Source of the DNA: CALHRB01 sp964473465
GTDB lineage: Bacteria; Bacteroidota; Ignavibacteria; Kapaibacteriales; UBA2268
Reading direction: 5' to 3'
Assembly: GCA_964473465.1 (NCBI GenBank)
Contig: CAYYPE010000003.1
Location: forward strand, 1-64,000
Length of the DNA: 64,000 bases
Numbering within the stretch: position 1 is the stretch's first letter; every line of letters begins with the position of its first letter. Below are positions 7,818-18,800 of this stretch, piece by piece. The position numbers were made by a program, and so were the translations under genes. The notes beneath the pieces were generated by a model that ran no database searches, was not told the origin of the DNA, and was given only the letters and a program-made list of their open reading frames with translations.

Positions 7818-8411
7818 TTAGCTGCTACCGAGTATCTTTTTTATTTCATCTCTTATTCTTGCGGCATTTTCATAGTCTTCATCCTGAATAGCTTTTTCAA
7901 GGTCTTGTTGAAGTTGCTCTAATCGTGATGTTGGTTTGGGTTGAGGCTTCTCTTTCTTAAGAAATTTCAAATCATCATCGTCCTCCTCGTCCATTTCATG
8001 TTCTTCGCCTTGAGGTATAATACCAGTCTCATTTAGTATCTGAGATTCAACATATATAGATGTATTGCAACGAACAGCAAGGGCAATGGCATCACTCGGT
8101 CTTGCATCAATTTCTATATCGGAATCATCAAAAATCAGTTTTGCAAAGAAAGTTCCATCTTTTAATTCATTAATAAAAACTTCAGATAATGTTATGTTAA
8201 AAGCATCAATTATTGATTTGATTAAATCATGAGTCATTGGTCGAGGAGGAACAACTCCCTCCATTTCAAGAGCAATAGCTTGAGCCTCGAAAGCACCAAT
8301 TATGATTGGCAGCCTTCTGTTGCCTTCAACCTCTTTCAAAATAAGTGCATAAGCGTTACTACTTGCTGGACTTGCTGACAATCCAAGAACTACTAATTGT
8401 ATTTTTTCCAT
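7818..8411 (-). CDS. Bifunctional nuclease (DUF151) family protein with a UVR motif
   Basis: Residues 1 to about 130 match the DUF151/BFN family, with the diagnostic segment LPIIIGAFEAQAIALEMEG followed by RPSDAIALAVR. Some members have been reported to cut RNA and DNA, but many are untested. After an acidic linker rich in E and D (about 137-150), the last 35 residues form a UVR motif, LEKAIQDEDYENAARIRDEI, the helix pair by which UvrB and UvrC contact each other. This BFN-UVR fusion is widespread in Bacteroidota. The gene stands alone between gap and etfA, with no close operon partner. The cellular role is not known. Confidence 0.88.
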   Translation of the reverse strand: MEKIQLVVLGLSASPASSNAYALILKEVEGNRRLPIIIGAFEAQAIALEMEGVVPPRPMTHDLIKSIIDAFNITLSEVFINELKDGTFFAKLIFDDSDIEIDARPSDAIALAVRCNTSIYVESQILNETGIIPQGEEHEMDEEDDDDLKFLKKEKPQPKPTSRLEQLQQDLEKAIQDEDYENAARIRDEIKKILGSS

Positions 8412-8448
8412 TTAATATGTATAATTTTATTAAAAAAATATGAGACTT

Positions 8449-8477
8449 AACACAAAAAAAACTATTGCTTTTGTGTT
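8449..8477 (-). terminator. Probable terminator hairpin after etfA
   Basis: A 9-bp stem, AACACAAAA at 8449-8457 against TTTTGTGTT at 8469-8477, starts within the etfA stop codon. The A/T-rich stem has a T-rich 3' arm on the minus strand. There is no long T run after it, so termination efficiency is uncertain. Confidence 0.5.
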
Positions 8478-9468
8478 ACTTTCCTGTAAATAATTTTACT
8501 TTTTCCGTTAATTTTGGTAGAACTTCGAATATATCACCTATAATACCATAGTCAGCAACCTTAAATATAGGTGCGTCTTTGTCTTTATTGATTGCCAGAA
8601 TGAATTTTGAGGACGACATACCAGCAAGGTGCTGAACTGCACCGGAAATTCCAGCAGCTACATAAAGCGTAGGTGAGACGGTCTTACCAGTTTGACCAAC
8701 CTGTTCGCTATGTGGTCTCCAACCTGCATCGACAACAGCACGTGAGGCTCCAACAGCCCCACCAAAAGCAGCAGCAAGGTTTTCAATCAAGTAGTAATTC
8801 TCTGGTCCTTTTACGGCTCTACCACCTGAAACGATAATATCAGCTTCGAGAACATCAAGCTTACCTTCATTTTTAATAACATCTTTAACAATGACTTTGC
8901 TGAATTTCTCATCAATTTGCATATCTATCTTCTGAATATTCAAATCGCTAATCTCCGATTTGACAGATGTGAAAACATTAGGACGCAATGAGAATACTTT
9001 TACGTTGCTGTCAATTTTAGCACTAACCTGAGCTTTACCAGCATAGACAGGTTTTTTTGCAATGATATCATTGTTTAGAATATCAAGCCCAACACAATCA
9101 GATATATATCCAACTTCGAATTTTGCAGCAACACGGGGTGCAAGTTCAAGACCAGTTGCATTCCCGGAAAATAAAATCAAAGAAGCATCCTGTTCCTTTG
9201 CAATATTTTTGATGATTTCGGCATAAGCTGTTGAAGAATAGCTGTTCAAATTTGGAATATTAACTAAAATTACATTTGATAAACCATATTCTTTTACTGT
9301 ATTTGCCTGTTCTTCAGAACCATTTATTACTATACCAACCATTGATTCAAAGGGATTCGAGGTGCTTTTTGATTTTTCAAGTAAATTTCTTCCGGCAGTG
9401 ATTACTTCATAGGAAGTTCTTTTTAATCCATCTTTTAAAGGTTCAAGAAATAATAGGATTTTACTCAT
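8476..9468 (-). CDS. etfA: Electron-transfer flavoprotein alpha subunit
   Basis: This 330-residue protein carries the FAD of the ETF heterodimer. The C-terminal FAD domain is intact, with SGGRAVKGPENY, the stretch GASRAVVDAGWRPHSEQVGQ, and PTLYVAAGISGAVQHLAGM followed by INKDKDAPIF. ETF accepts electrons from acyl-CoA dehydrogenases, or takes part in bifurcation with NADH and ferredoxin in some anaerobes. No acyl-CoA dehydrogenase or ETF-quinone oxidoreductase gene is adjacent, so the partner is not shown. It lies 63 bp after etfB and shares its strand. Confidence 0.95.
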   Translation of the reverse strand: MSKILLFLEPLKDGLKRTSYEVITAGRNLLEKSKSTSNPFESMVGIVINGSEEQANTVKEYGLSNVILVNIPNLNSYSSTAYAEIIKNIAKEQDASLILFSGNATGLELAPRVAAKFEVGYISDCVGLDILNNDIIAKKPVYAGKAQVSAKIDSNVKVFSLRPNVFTSVKSEISDLNIQKIDMQIDEKFSKVIVKDVIKNEGKLDVLEADIIVSGGRAVKGPENYYLIENLAAAFGGAVGASRAVVDAGWRPHSEQVGQTGKTVSPTLYVAAGISGAVQHLAGMSSSKFILAINKDKDAPIFKVADYGIIGDIFEVLPKLTEKVKLFTGK

Positions 9469-9531
9469 TTTTTGTCTCCGTATCTTTTAAATTTATTTTG
9501 TTTATATATTGGGTAAAATAAAAATTTAACA

Positions 9532-10278
9532 TTAAATGATTTTGGCTTCTTCGTGCAAAGACTTAACAATCTCATCAATATCAGTGTCAGAGTCAGTAAG
9601 AATTTTTCCGATTCGTTTTCTGGATGGTATTTCCATACCGAGAATTGATACCTTATTTTCTGTTTCAATGGGTTGTTTTTCTTCGATTGGCTTAGACTTT
9701 GCTTTCATAATGTCCGGTAGTTTGGGATAGCGTGGATCGTTTAAACCTTTCTGAGCACTTATAATACAAGGTAATTCAGTTTCGACTATTTCCTTACCTC
9801 CTTCAATGTCCCGCTCTGCAGTAACTTTGTTTCCTTCAATAGTTAATTTCGAAACAACAGAAACAGACGGAAGGTCGAGTAATTCTGCCAGATAAGAAGG
9901 CAGCTGGAAAGAATCAAAGTCAATACTTTGACGTCCAAGAAAAATAATATCAGGATTTAATTCCTTAGCAACAGATGAAATATTTTTTGCAGCGAAGTAA
10001 GAATCGAAGCTTTTTTCGGTTTTGACAAGAACAGCTTTATCAACACCCATAGCAAGGGCTGTTCTTAGTTGTTCCTTGGCAGAATCTGGACCAACACAAA
10101 TAGCAGTAACTGTTCCGCCGTTTTTTTCACGAAGTCTCAATCCTTCTTCAATTGCATATTCATCATAAGGATTAACAATGAATTTAACACCCTGAGTATC
10201 AATAGAAACTCCATCTCCTCCGACGAGGATTCTTGTTGTGGTATCAGGAACTCTTGAAATACAAACCAAAATATTCAT
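9532..10278 (-). CDS. etfB: Electron-transfer flavoprotein beta subunit
   Basis: This 248-residue protein is the beta subunit of ETF. It shows the N-terminal MNILVCISRVPDT strand, NPYDEYAIEEGLRLRE, and ALAMGVDKAVLV typical of the alpha/beta nucleotide-binding fold. A good GGAGA site precedes the ATG. It is the first gene of an etfB-etfA pair. Whether this ETF is of the bifurcating type cannot be decided from the sequence by eye: the decisive NADH-binding features need an alignment. Confidence 0.94.
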   Translation of the reverse strand: MNILVCISRVPDTTTRILVGGDGVSIDTQGVKFIVNPYDEYAIEEGLRLREKNGGTVTAICVGPDSAKEQLRTALAMGVDKAVLVKTEKSFDSYFAAKNISSVAKELNPDIIFLGRQSIDFDSFQLPSYLAELLDLPSVSVVSKLTIEGNKVTAERDIEGGKEIVETELPCIISAQKGLNDPRYPKLPDIMKAKSKPIEEKQPIETENKVSILGMEIPSRKRIGKILTDSDTDIDEIVKSLHEEAKII

Positions 10279-10349
10279 TAATTCTCCATAAATAAACTAA
10301 TTAAAAACAATCAATTACAAAAATAATTAAAAATCTGAATATAATTTAA

Positions 10350-13256
10350 TCAGAAGGATGATAATTCCTCTTTAAGATATTTTGCAGTGTAACTTTTTTT
10401 TGATTTCATAATTTCCTCAGGTGTTCCTGTGGCTATAATTTTTCCGCCTTTCTCGCCTCCTTCGGGACCAAGGTCAATAATCATATCTGCACATTTAATA
10501 ACATCCATGTTATGTTCAATGATGACCACAGTATTACCTTTATCCACAAGTTTATTAAGTAGTTTAAGTAAAATCCTGACATCTTCAAAATGCAGACCCG
10601 TTGTAGGTTCGTCCAGTAAATATATTGTTTTGCCAGTGCTAACTTTGGATAATTCCGTTGCAAGTTTCACACGCTGGGCTTCACCACCAGAAAGAGTTGG
10701 TGCTTGCTGTCCGAGTTTGATATAGCCAAGCCCGACATCAAACAAAGTTTCTAATTTCTTTTTGATTTTGGGTATCTCTGCAAAGAAATCCAGAGCTTCT
10801 TCGACTGTCATTTCGAGAACATCAGCTATAGATTTACCCTTATATTTTACTTCCAATGTTTCTTTGTTATATCTTTTTCCATCACAGCTATCACAGGTTA
10901 CATAGACATCAGGCAAAAAATTCATCTCAATCTTTTTGATTCCTCCGCCTTCACACTCCTCACAACGACCGCTTTTAACATTGAATGAAAATCTTCCTGC
11001 TTTGTAACCCCTTACTTTGGATTCGGGTAACATTGAAAAAAATTCTCTGATTAGCGTAAAAATACCTGTATAAGTTACAGGATTAGATCTTGGTGTTCTG
11101 CCAATTGGACTCTGGTCAATCTCAATTACTTTATCAATATTTTCAAGACCTTTAATCGCTTTGTAGGGAAGTGGGTTAGTTATAGATCTATAAAAATGCT
11201 TTGAAAGAATTGGATAAAGTGTATCATTAATCAAAGAGGATTTACCTGAGCCACTCATACCTGTTATGCAGACAAGTAGCCCGAGTGGGATTGTGAGATT
11301 AACATTTTTAAGGTTATTACCGCTTGCCCCTTCAAGAATTAAATATTTGCCATTTGGTTGCCTTCTTTTAACAGGGACTTCTATTGTCTTTTTGTGTAAT
11401 ATATATTGCGCTGTTAATGAATTATTTATTTTTTGGTTATTATTTTTCGATATTGTCTCGGGGGAACCCGAAATAATTACTTCACCACCGTGTATTCCTG
11501 CACCGGGACCCATATCTACAAGATAATCAGCATTATTAATCATAGCTTTATCATGTTCAACAACAATGACTGTGTTACCAAGGTCACGAAGCCTTTTTAA
11601 AGAATTTATCAGCTTATTATTATCATGTTGGTGAAGCCCAATGCTCGGCTCATCCAGAACATACATAATTCCGACGAGTTCTGAGCCAATCTGTGAAGCA
11701 AGTCTGATTCTTTGTGATTCACCACCGGAAAGAGTTCTGACTGAACGGTTAAGAGAAAGATAGGATAATCCTACCTCGATGAGGAATCTAAGTCTGGAAA
11801 TAATTTCTTTAAGAACAATTTTCGAGATTATCAAACTTCTTTCGTCAAGTTTTCCAGAAAGTTCAGAAAAGAATTTTAGTGAATGATCAATATCGTATTG
11901 ACAAACTTCAAAGATATTTTTATTATCAATTAATACATTAAGATTCTCAATTTTAAGCCTGCCACCATTACAAACAGGACAGATTTTGTTAGACATATAT
12001 TCTTCAATATACTTCCTTATTGTTTCTGAACTTGTGTTCTGGTATTGATGTTTAATACTTGGAAGGACACCAATGAATTTATAATGATATGTAACTGCCC
12101 GATTTTCGCTGAATTTATATTCGACATCAATTTTTTGGTCATCCCCACCAAACAGAAGTTGATTCAAAAGTGCTTTAGGTAGCTCTGCAATAGGTTTTTC
12201 AAGGTCTAATCCAATCTTTTTTGCATAGGAAAACACTTGATTCCAGAGCCACATATCACGATTTTTTCCAAGGGGTGCAATTCCTCCTTCGGATATGGAC
12301 AATTTCGGGTCAGGAATCACCATATTCATATCGAAATCACGAATTTCGCCCATTCCATCACAATGTTTGCATGCTCCATAAGGTGAATTGAATGAAAACA
12401 TATTTGGAGCAAGAGAATCATAAGCCTTTCCACACGATGGGCATGAATAAGATGTGCTGAATAATTTTTCCCTTTGCTGTTTTTCTGGTCCATATAATAT
12501 AATTAAGCTTCCTGAGCCTTTATTCAATGCAAGTTCGCAGGATTCACTAATTCTATGCTCGTGTTTTTCATCAACAATTAATCTGTCAATTACCAGATCA
12601 ATATCGTGAATATTATATCTACCGAGCTCCATCCCCTCTTCAATTTCTCTTAATTCATTATCAACTCTAACTCTGGTGAAGCCCTGCTTTAAAAGATTTT
12701 CGAAAAGTTCTCTGTAATGTCCTTTACGTCCTTTGATAATAGGGGAGAGGATCTGAATTTTTTGTCCCTTATAATTTTTGATAATTTCTTCTACAATTTG
12801 ATCTAATGACTTTTGTTCAACTGGTATCTTACATTCCACACAGTATTGCGTTCCAATTCTTGCAAACAATAGTCTTAGATAGTCATATATCTCAGTTACA
12901 GTTCCGACAGTTGAACGAGGATTGTGGCTTATAGTCTTTTGCTCTATTGAAATTGCTGGGGATAGGCCTTCAATAGAATCAACATCGGGCTTTTTTAATA
13001 CATCCAAAAATTGACGAGCATAGGCAGAAAGGCATTCAATGTAGCGTCTTTGTCCTTCTGCATACAATGTATCAAATGCTAAACTTGATTTTCCCGAACC
13101 TGATAGCCCTGTTATAACAACAAACTTGTCTCTTGGAATATCTACGTTGATATTCTTAAGATTATGCTCTCTTGCTCCACGAACAACAATTTTAGACAGA
13201 TTTCCATTACTTCTTTCGGAAAGGTCTATATTATTTATTTTATTTTTTTCAGACAT
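10350..13256 (-). CDS. uvrA: Excinuclease ABC subunit A
   Basis: This 968-residue protein is the damage-sensing ATPase of nucleotide excision repair. It has two ABC modules, with Walker A motifs GLSGSGKSSLAF (50-61) and GMSGSGKSSLIND and signature motifs LSGGESQRIRLA and LSGGEAQRVKLA. Zinc modules are seen as CPSCG with CKHCDGMG, and as CEECEGGG with CDSCDGKRY. The length is slightly over the usual 940-960 residues. It stands 71 bp upstream of etfB without obvious coupling. uvrC is encoded at 22911 in this window; uvrB is not present. Confidence 0.97.
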   Translation of the reverse strand: MSEKNKINNIDLSERSNGNLSKIVVRGAREHNLKNINVDIPRDKFVVITGLSGSGKSSLAFDTLYAEGQRRYIECLSAYARQFLDVLKKPDVDSIEGLSPAISIEQKTISHNPRSTVGTVTEIYDYLRLLFARIGTQYCVECKIPVEQKSLDQIVEEIIKNYKGQKIQILSPIIKGRKGHYRELFENLLKQGFTRVRVDNELREIEEGMELGRYNIHDIDLVIDRLIVDEKHEHRISESCELALNKGSGSLIILYGPEKQQREKLFSTSYSCPSCGKAYDSLAPNMFSFNSPYGACKHCDGMGEIRDFDMNMVIPDPKLSISEGGIAPLGKNRDMWLWNQVFSYAKKIGLDLEKPIAELPKALLNQLLFGGDDQKIDVEYKFSENRAVTYHYKFIGVLPSIKHQYQNTSSETIRKYIEEYMSNKICPVCNGGRLKIENLNVLIDNKNIFEVCQYDIDHSLKFFSELSGKLDERSLIISKIVLKEIISRLRFLIEVGLSYLSLNRSVRTLSGGESQRIRLASQIGSELVGIMYVLDEPSIGLHQHDNNKLINSLKRLRDLGNTVIVVEHDKAMINNADYLVDMGPGAGIHGGEVIISGSPETISKNNNQKINNSLTAQYILHKKTIEVPVKRRQPNGKYLILEGASGNNLKNVNLTIPLGLLVCITGMSGSGKSSLINDTLYPILSKHFYRSITNPLPYKAIKGLENIDKVIEIDQSPIGRTPRSNPVTYTGIFTLIREFFSMLPESKVRGYKAGRFSFNVKSGRCEECEGGGIKKIEMNFLPDVYVTCDSCDGKRYNKETLEVKYKGKSIADVLEMTVEEALDFFAEIPKIKKKLETLFDVGLGYIKLGQQAPTLSGGEAQRVKLATELSKVSTGKTIYLLDEPTTGLHFEDVRILLKLLNKLVDKGNTVVIIEHNMDVIKCADMIIDLGPEGGEKGGKIIATGTPEEIMKSKKSYTAKYLKEELSSF

Positions 13257-13353
13257 TAAATAGAAAAATAAGATTCTTTAACGAAGTTAAATTACTTTAT
13301 TAGATTGGTTTTATTTTAACAACAACAAAAAAAGTGAAATTTTATGTAAATTT

Positions 13354-13794
13354 TTAATAATCTATAATAATTGTCACGGGTCCGTCATTGATAAGGTTTA
13401 TTTTCATCATTGCTCCAAACCTGCCAGTTTCAATTTGTAAATCATAGTTTGATTTTAAGAAATCCAGTAATTTATTGAAAACAGGTTCTGAAATTTCAGG
13501 TTTTGCAGATTCAATAAAACTGGGACGGAAACCTTTTTTAGCATCACCATAAAGAGTAAAATTAGAAATCAGCAGAATTCCACCCCTAACATCAAGAACA
13601 GACTTATTCATTTTATCGTTTTCATCAGGAAAAATTCTTAGATTTACAAGTTTATTGCTCATCCATTCAATAGCTTTGTCGTTATCTGATTCCCTGATAG
13701 CAACGAATACAACAATTCCTTTCGAAATTTTACCATTAATTTTCCCATCTATTTCAACACTTGCCTGAGATACTCTTTGAACAACTGCTCTCAT
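13354..13794 (-). CDS. dtd: D-aminoacyl-tRNA deacylase
   Basis: This 146-residue enzyme hydrolyses D-amino acids wrongly attached to tRNA. It begins MRAVVQRVSQASVEI as the family does and keeps the SNFTLYGDAKKGFRPSF and GRFGAMM active-site motifs and the closing DGPVTIIID. An upstream in-frame ATG at 13821 would add nine residues and overlap the batA-like gene. I prefer the start at 13794, 4 bp after that gene's stop, because it matches the family N-terminus. It is the last gene of the moxR/Bat cluster by spacing, though functionally unrelated. Confidence 0.92.
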   Translation of the reverse strand: MRAVVQRVSQASVEIDGKINGKISKGIVVFVAIRESDNDKAIEWMSNKLVNLRIFPDENDKMNKSVLDVRGGILLISNFTLYGDAKKGFRPSFIESAKPEISEPVFNKLLDFLKSNYDLQIETGRFGAMMKINLINDGPVTIIIDY

Positions 13795-13798
13795 ATTT

Positions 13799-14803
13799 TT
13801 ATGGTAGTTTTCTATAAACAAATAATATCAGAAAAATTTCGGTTAACAGAACCAAGCCCGCTGCGATTCCAAATGGCAAGAACTCTTCGGATTTTCGATG
13901 GAACATCATTTCATCAATAATAGTCTTTTCAAGTTTATCTATCTCGTTATAAATATTTTCGAGTGCTTTGTTGTTAGTAGCTCTGAAATACTTCCCTCCA
14001 GTAGTATTTGCTATGTCCTTTAGCAATGCTTCATCAATTTCAACTTCCATATTTATGTATTGAGTGCCAAAAGGGGTTTTAACAGGGTAAGGTGCCATAC
14101 CTCGTGTGCCGACCCCAATAGTATAAACACGTATATCAAATGTAGCAGCGATTTCTGCAGCAGTCATCGGGGCAATCAAACCTCTGTTATTGACGCCATC
14201 AGTCAATAAAATTATCACTTTGCTTTTTGCTTTGCTATCCTTGAGCCTGTCAACAGCAGTTGCAAGACCCATACCTATAGCTGTTCCATCCTCAATCATA
14301 CCTGACTTTACAGATGAAAACAGATTTTTCAGGACACTATGGTCAATTGTTATTGGGCATTGAGTAAAGCTTTGGGCACTAAAAACAACTAAACCAATTC
14401 TGTCGTTAATTCTGTTGTCAATAAATTGTATCGCAGTTTTTTTTGCGGCTTCAAGCCTGTTAGGTTTGAAATCTTCAGCAAGCATAGAACTGGATATATC
14501 CATAGAAATTACTATATCAATACCTTCTGTTTTAACTGTTTTATGACTTGATGAGGTTTGAGGCCTTGCTAAAATAAAAATAATTAAAACTAATGTCAAT
14601 AATCTTAAAATAAAGGGTATATGTCTCAATCTGACTCTGGATGTTGTATTTATAGCACTAACAAATTGAGTAGTTGATAATTTAATCGGTGCAAACTGCT
14701 TTTTTGATTGGAAAATATACCAAATAATCAGAAGAGGAATAATAATCAAAAGCCAGAAGAATTCGGGATTAGCAAAATGTATGTCTTTTAAAAAATCAAA
14801 CAT
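13799..14803 (-). CDS. BatA-like VWA-domain membrane protein
   Basis: This 334-residue protein has two N-terminal membrane segments (about 14-31 and 63-80), a von Willebrand A domain and a C-terminal membrane segment (about 313-329). The metal site reads D102-I-S104-S-S106 followed by LAEDFKPNRLEAAK, and LLTDGVNNRG supplies the later MIDAS aspartate. This is the standard architecture of BatA/BatB proteins encoded with MoxR ATPases. The family is linked to stress tolerance in Bacteroides (Bat = Bacteroides aerotolerance), but its molecular job is unsettled. The start codon overlaps the stop of the upstream BatD-like gene by 1 bp, so the two are translationally coupled. Confidence 0.88.
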   Translation of the reverse strand: MFDFLKDIHFANPEFFWLLIIIPLLIIWYIFQSKKQFAPIKLSTTQFVSAINTTSRVRLRHIPFILRLLTLVLIIFILARPQTSSSHKTVKTEGIDIVISMDISSSMLAEDFKPNRLEAAKKTAIQFIDNRINDRIGLVVFSAQSFTQCPITIDHSVLKNLFSSVKSGMIEDGTAIGMGLATAVDRLKDSKAKSKVIILLTDGVNNRGLIAPMTAAEIAATFDIRVYTIGVGTRGMAPYPVKTPFGTQYINMEVEIDEALLKDIANTTGGKYFRATNNKALENIYNEIDKLEKTIIDEMMFHRKSEEFLPFGIAAGLVLLTEIFLILFVYRKLP

Positions 14804-15825
14804 CAGACTGGTTCCCCTGAATTATTCTCACTCTCTTTAGCATTATCAAATGGTTTTTCTAAGTTTTTGACAATTTCTGCGGTGATTTTTACGAATTCAA
14901 TCGAATTTTTCATGCAAAAGTCGTTTTCGTTAGGAAGAGATTGGTATTTCGCAAACTTTACCATATCTGCAATTTTAAGCACTGGCTCAATAGTTTTGAT
15001 AATTTCATCATCAAAATTTATTTTCTTAGAGTTTGACGAACTATAATTCTTTAGTGAAGCTAAAATTTCATCGGTTGTCATTTCTAAAGCAGGGATACTA
15101 AATTGTCTTTCGAGATATAATCTTAAAATTTCAGTTAAAATAGTATAGTATTTCTTTAACTGACCTTTTTGCCAGTATTTTTCATTCTCTAATTTTTTTA
15201 AATCTTCGAGAGCAATTAAATATGCTGGAATTTTCGGGTCATAATCCTGAATGATATTAGATTTCTTTTTCCTTTTCCTTAATATAAAAATGATTATCAA
15301 TATAATTGCAATAATACCCAGACCAATAAGAATATAATCTATAAAATCAGCAAGAGTATAAGGCTCTTCCAATGGTGGTTTGATATCTTTTATTGCCTGA
15401 CTTGTATCAACAGCCACAGTGTTAAAATTCAGAATCAGTGAATCACTATATAATGTATTAAGAGTTGTTTGACCATTTCTTTCATAGAGAATTGTAAGGG
15501 ATGGAAATGTAAATGAGCCTGAATCGAAGCTTGTAACAACATAATTTTGCTTTAAAGTAAAGTTTTTTTCGGATATGACTGTATCAATTTTGCTTCTGCT
15601 TATAACTTCAATTTTTCCAAGTGTATCTGGTATTAATGGTAAATAGATTTTAGTCTTTTGGTCTGAATTTACTGTTAAATTAATATTTATCTGGTCACCA
15701 ATCAGAACATTGTTTGTATCTGATTTTAATGAAACTGATAGATTCTGAGCATTAGCTGAGACAAAACAAATAATGTTAAATAATATAATTAATAATAATT
15801 GTTTAAAAAATTCTTTCATTTTCAT
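14803..15825 (-). CDS. BatD-like membrane-anchored protein
   Basis: This 340-residue protein has a signal peptide (about 1-26, ending in NAQ), an extracytoplasmic beta-rich domain of about 130 residues and a single membrane helix at about 161-182. A basic stop-transfer sequence (RKRKKK) leads into a cytoplasmic helical region. Position and layout match BatD-like proteins that accompany BatA, although no strong motif proves it. It starts 17 bp after the large T9SS gene and overlaps the BatA start by 1 bp. It likely works with MoxR and BatA at the inner membrane. Confidence 0.65.
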   Translation of the reverse strand: MKMKEFFKQLLLIILFNIICFVSANAQNLSVSLKSDTNNVLIGDQININLTVNSDQKTKIYLPLIPDTLGKIEVISRSKIDTVISEKNFTLKQNYVVTSFDSGSFTFPSLTILYERNGQTTLNTLYSDSLILNFNTVAVDTSQAIKDIKPPLEEPYTLADFIDYILIGLGIIAIILIIIFILRKRKKKSNIIQDYDPKIPAYLIALEDLKKLENEKYWQKGQLKKYYTILTEILRLYLERQFSIPALEMTTDEILASLKNYSSSNSKKINFDDEIIKTIEPVLKIADMVKFAKYQSLPNENDFCMKNSIEFVKITAEIVKNLEKPFDNAKESENNSGEPV

Positions 15826-15842
15826 TGTATGATATTCTGTTT

Positions 15843-18800
15843 TTACCTTTGAATGACGAACTTTTTCGACAAAATCAAATCACTTTTTGTTATTTGTATA
15901 AAATATATACCCTGACTGAAATCATTTAGGTCAAATTTTAAGTTAATTCTGCCAGCTTCAATAAAATTATTAAATAAATTTTTTATTCTACAACCTTCTG
16001 AATCATATAAATCAACAAGGATATTTTGTTCTTTATCATTAAAAAATGTCAGATAGATAAATGAATTAGCTGGATTTGGGAAAATATTAATTTTACTTTC
16101 TTCACTTGAAATATCGACAGAGCTTGTAGCTTTTGTTCTGAAATTAAAGTGAGATGCAAAATCTCCCTGACCGTATTCATCAATAGATGCCACACGCCAG
16201 AAATATCTTCTATTTGTCTGTAAATTATTAACAGTGAGTTCTGTTGATGAAATAATTGTATCAATTATAATCGAGCTAAAAGTTAAATTACTGCTGAGCT
16301 GCAATCTATATGAATTTGCAAAAGGAACTGGTTCCCAAATAAGATTAACATTATTTTCCAAATTATCAGCATTCGATGCTGGCGATAATAACTTAGGTGG
16401 ATTAATAGCAGTCAAGAAGGAAAATATCTTTGAATAATCACTTAATCCTCCGTTGTTCCTTGTTTGAACTCTCCAGTAATGCTTTACTCTTCCAGAAACA
16501 AGATCAAAAATTTCTATTGAATCCTTCAAAATTCCGTCTTGCTCTTTCAGAATTTCAGAAAAATCTGATTTTAAGGAAATCTGAATTTTTGAATTAATAC
16601 CTGATTTATTTTTATCCCAAACAAAGAAAGAGTTATTTCTTATTCCTCCAGAGTTATCAGGGGGAAATACAAGATTGGGTTTTGAAGGGTTCTGTGGAAT
16701 TTTTGTTATGGTAGCAGTGTAATTTGCAAGTCCATGTGTCCCTACTGCCACGAAACCATCGGATTCTCTTGCATCAATCATATCAACGACTGTGTTCCCG
16801 ATTAAATCAGAAGATTCCTGAATCCAACAAGTGTATGATCCATCAAGAAATGCAGTTGAAAACAAGCCTGAATTTGTGCCCGCAAGATAATAATAGCCGT
16901 CTTTAAGAGGAAGAATTTCAAGCCAGTTGAAAGCAGGTCCAGCTCCGCCTCCACCCGTTCGTTCCTCTAAATTTCCAGTAACGGGTGTCCATGAGCTACC
17001 CCCGTCTTGGCTATAAAAAATTGATTCGACGTTGTAATTTGTAAAAACTATAAAAACCTTATTTCCATCATAGGGATCAACAGCAATGCAACCAATATAT
17101 GCGTCTTTCGGGAAATTCTTTCCAGTGACTTCATGTGGTTCAGGATTTCCAAGATGAGCATCTTTAATTTTAAAAAGCCTTCCTGTTGATGTTCCGTAAA
17201 ATAATATATTAGATGGATTCTTAGAAATTGCAAGAGCTGTTATATTTTCATTTTCCAAACGGGTGAAACTTAAACTGTCCCATTCTGTTGAAATTGAATC
17301 AAGGTTATTATCTACAGGAATTTTTGATAAATCATTATTTCGCCAGATGATTTTTCCACCTGCTAAATACATTCGGTTCTGATTATTCGGATCGAGCAAA
17401 AAAGGAGTGTTCCAGATAAAATCACGCCCGCCAATAGGATCAATACGTGTTGTAATAAGTGGCTCTCCGTTTTCATCAAGAACTCTTCTCCATATTTTGA
17501 TTTTTGGCTGATAGCTTGAATTATTTGAAGTATAGTGATATCTCCCACCATTTTCAATTGCACAATAAAATCCATCTGCATTTGCAGCAAAAACCCAGTC
17601 AGGTTTGTTGTTACTATATAATGTTCCATTATCCTGAGTTCCACCGATTATTTCTTTGCTATTTGCAGTTCCATGGTCTAATGCAATGGTATAAAATTGT
17701 GTTGTAGTAAAACCTTGATTTAGTGATTTCCATTCAACGCTGTCAGCGATGCAATTTTCAGTTACAAATACACCTCCATCAGTGCCAGAATACATTTTCA
17801 GGCTACTTTTGTTCGGAAATACAATCGAATGTTGATCTGCATGATGACTTGGGTATGTATAGATATCCTTGCAGGCACCAAAAGGGCAATATCCACCTAT
17901 CCATTTGATTCTGTCAGGAGTTGAAAAACCATCATCTGAACGGTATAGATTTGTTCCACCAATAAAAACAATATCAGGATTGTCGGGTTTAACTTTAATG
18001 ACAAGATTGTATGATGATTGTGAGTTGAATTGACCTCGTATATAGTCAGGTTTGGGGAGATTGTCTGACCGATTTTCCCATTTTCCTCCTGAGCCGCTTC
18101 CATCTCCGGAAAGGTATGTATATTTAAAAAGGGAATGCCAAAGTGTATCACCCTGTGTATTGAAAGTCTGCTTGCCTGAATAAGGGGTTTCAGCAAGAAA
18201 ATATACCTGATTTTCATCCGAAGGAGCTATTGCGATAACGATTCTTTTGTATTTTTCAGGAAAATCATCGGGAGTTATATCAACCCAGTCAATACCATTA
18301 ATTGAGCGGAAAATACCATGCTTGGATGATGTTCTTTTTCCGAATGTCTCCTGACTTAATGTGGCATATAGGATACCATTGGTAGTGGAGGCAATATCAG
18401 TGAAAAGGCTGGAATTATTTCCAAAGCTACCCAGAACAAAGTTCCAAGTGTTACCTCCGTCAGAGCTTCTGATGATTCCACCAGCAGCTGTAGCAGCGTA
18501 AATTTCATCTTCAGATCTTTCTTTTGGATAAACAAGAATATTCCATATATATTCGAACTGATTATCCCATGAATTTGGAGTATTGCGGACAGTTGAAGTT
18601 AGTTGCTTCCAGTGTAAGCCCCCATCCGAGGATTTAAAAATACCGTCTCCGCTGATTCCTGCGGAATTACCCCATAGTTCACCTGTTCCATAATACCATA
18701 TATTTTCTTTTCCCTTATTTGGATTTTGTGCAATGCAGGAAACCGAACTTAATTGCTGCGGCTCGGTTGTTCTTTGCCAGCTTTTACCTCCATCTGTTGA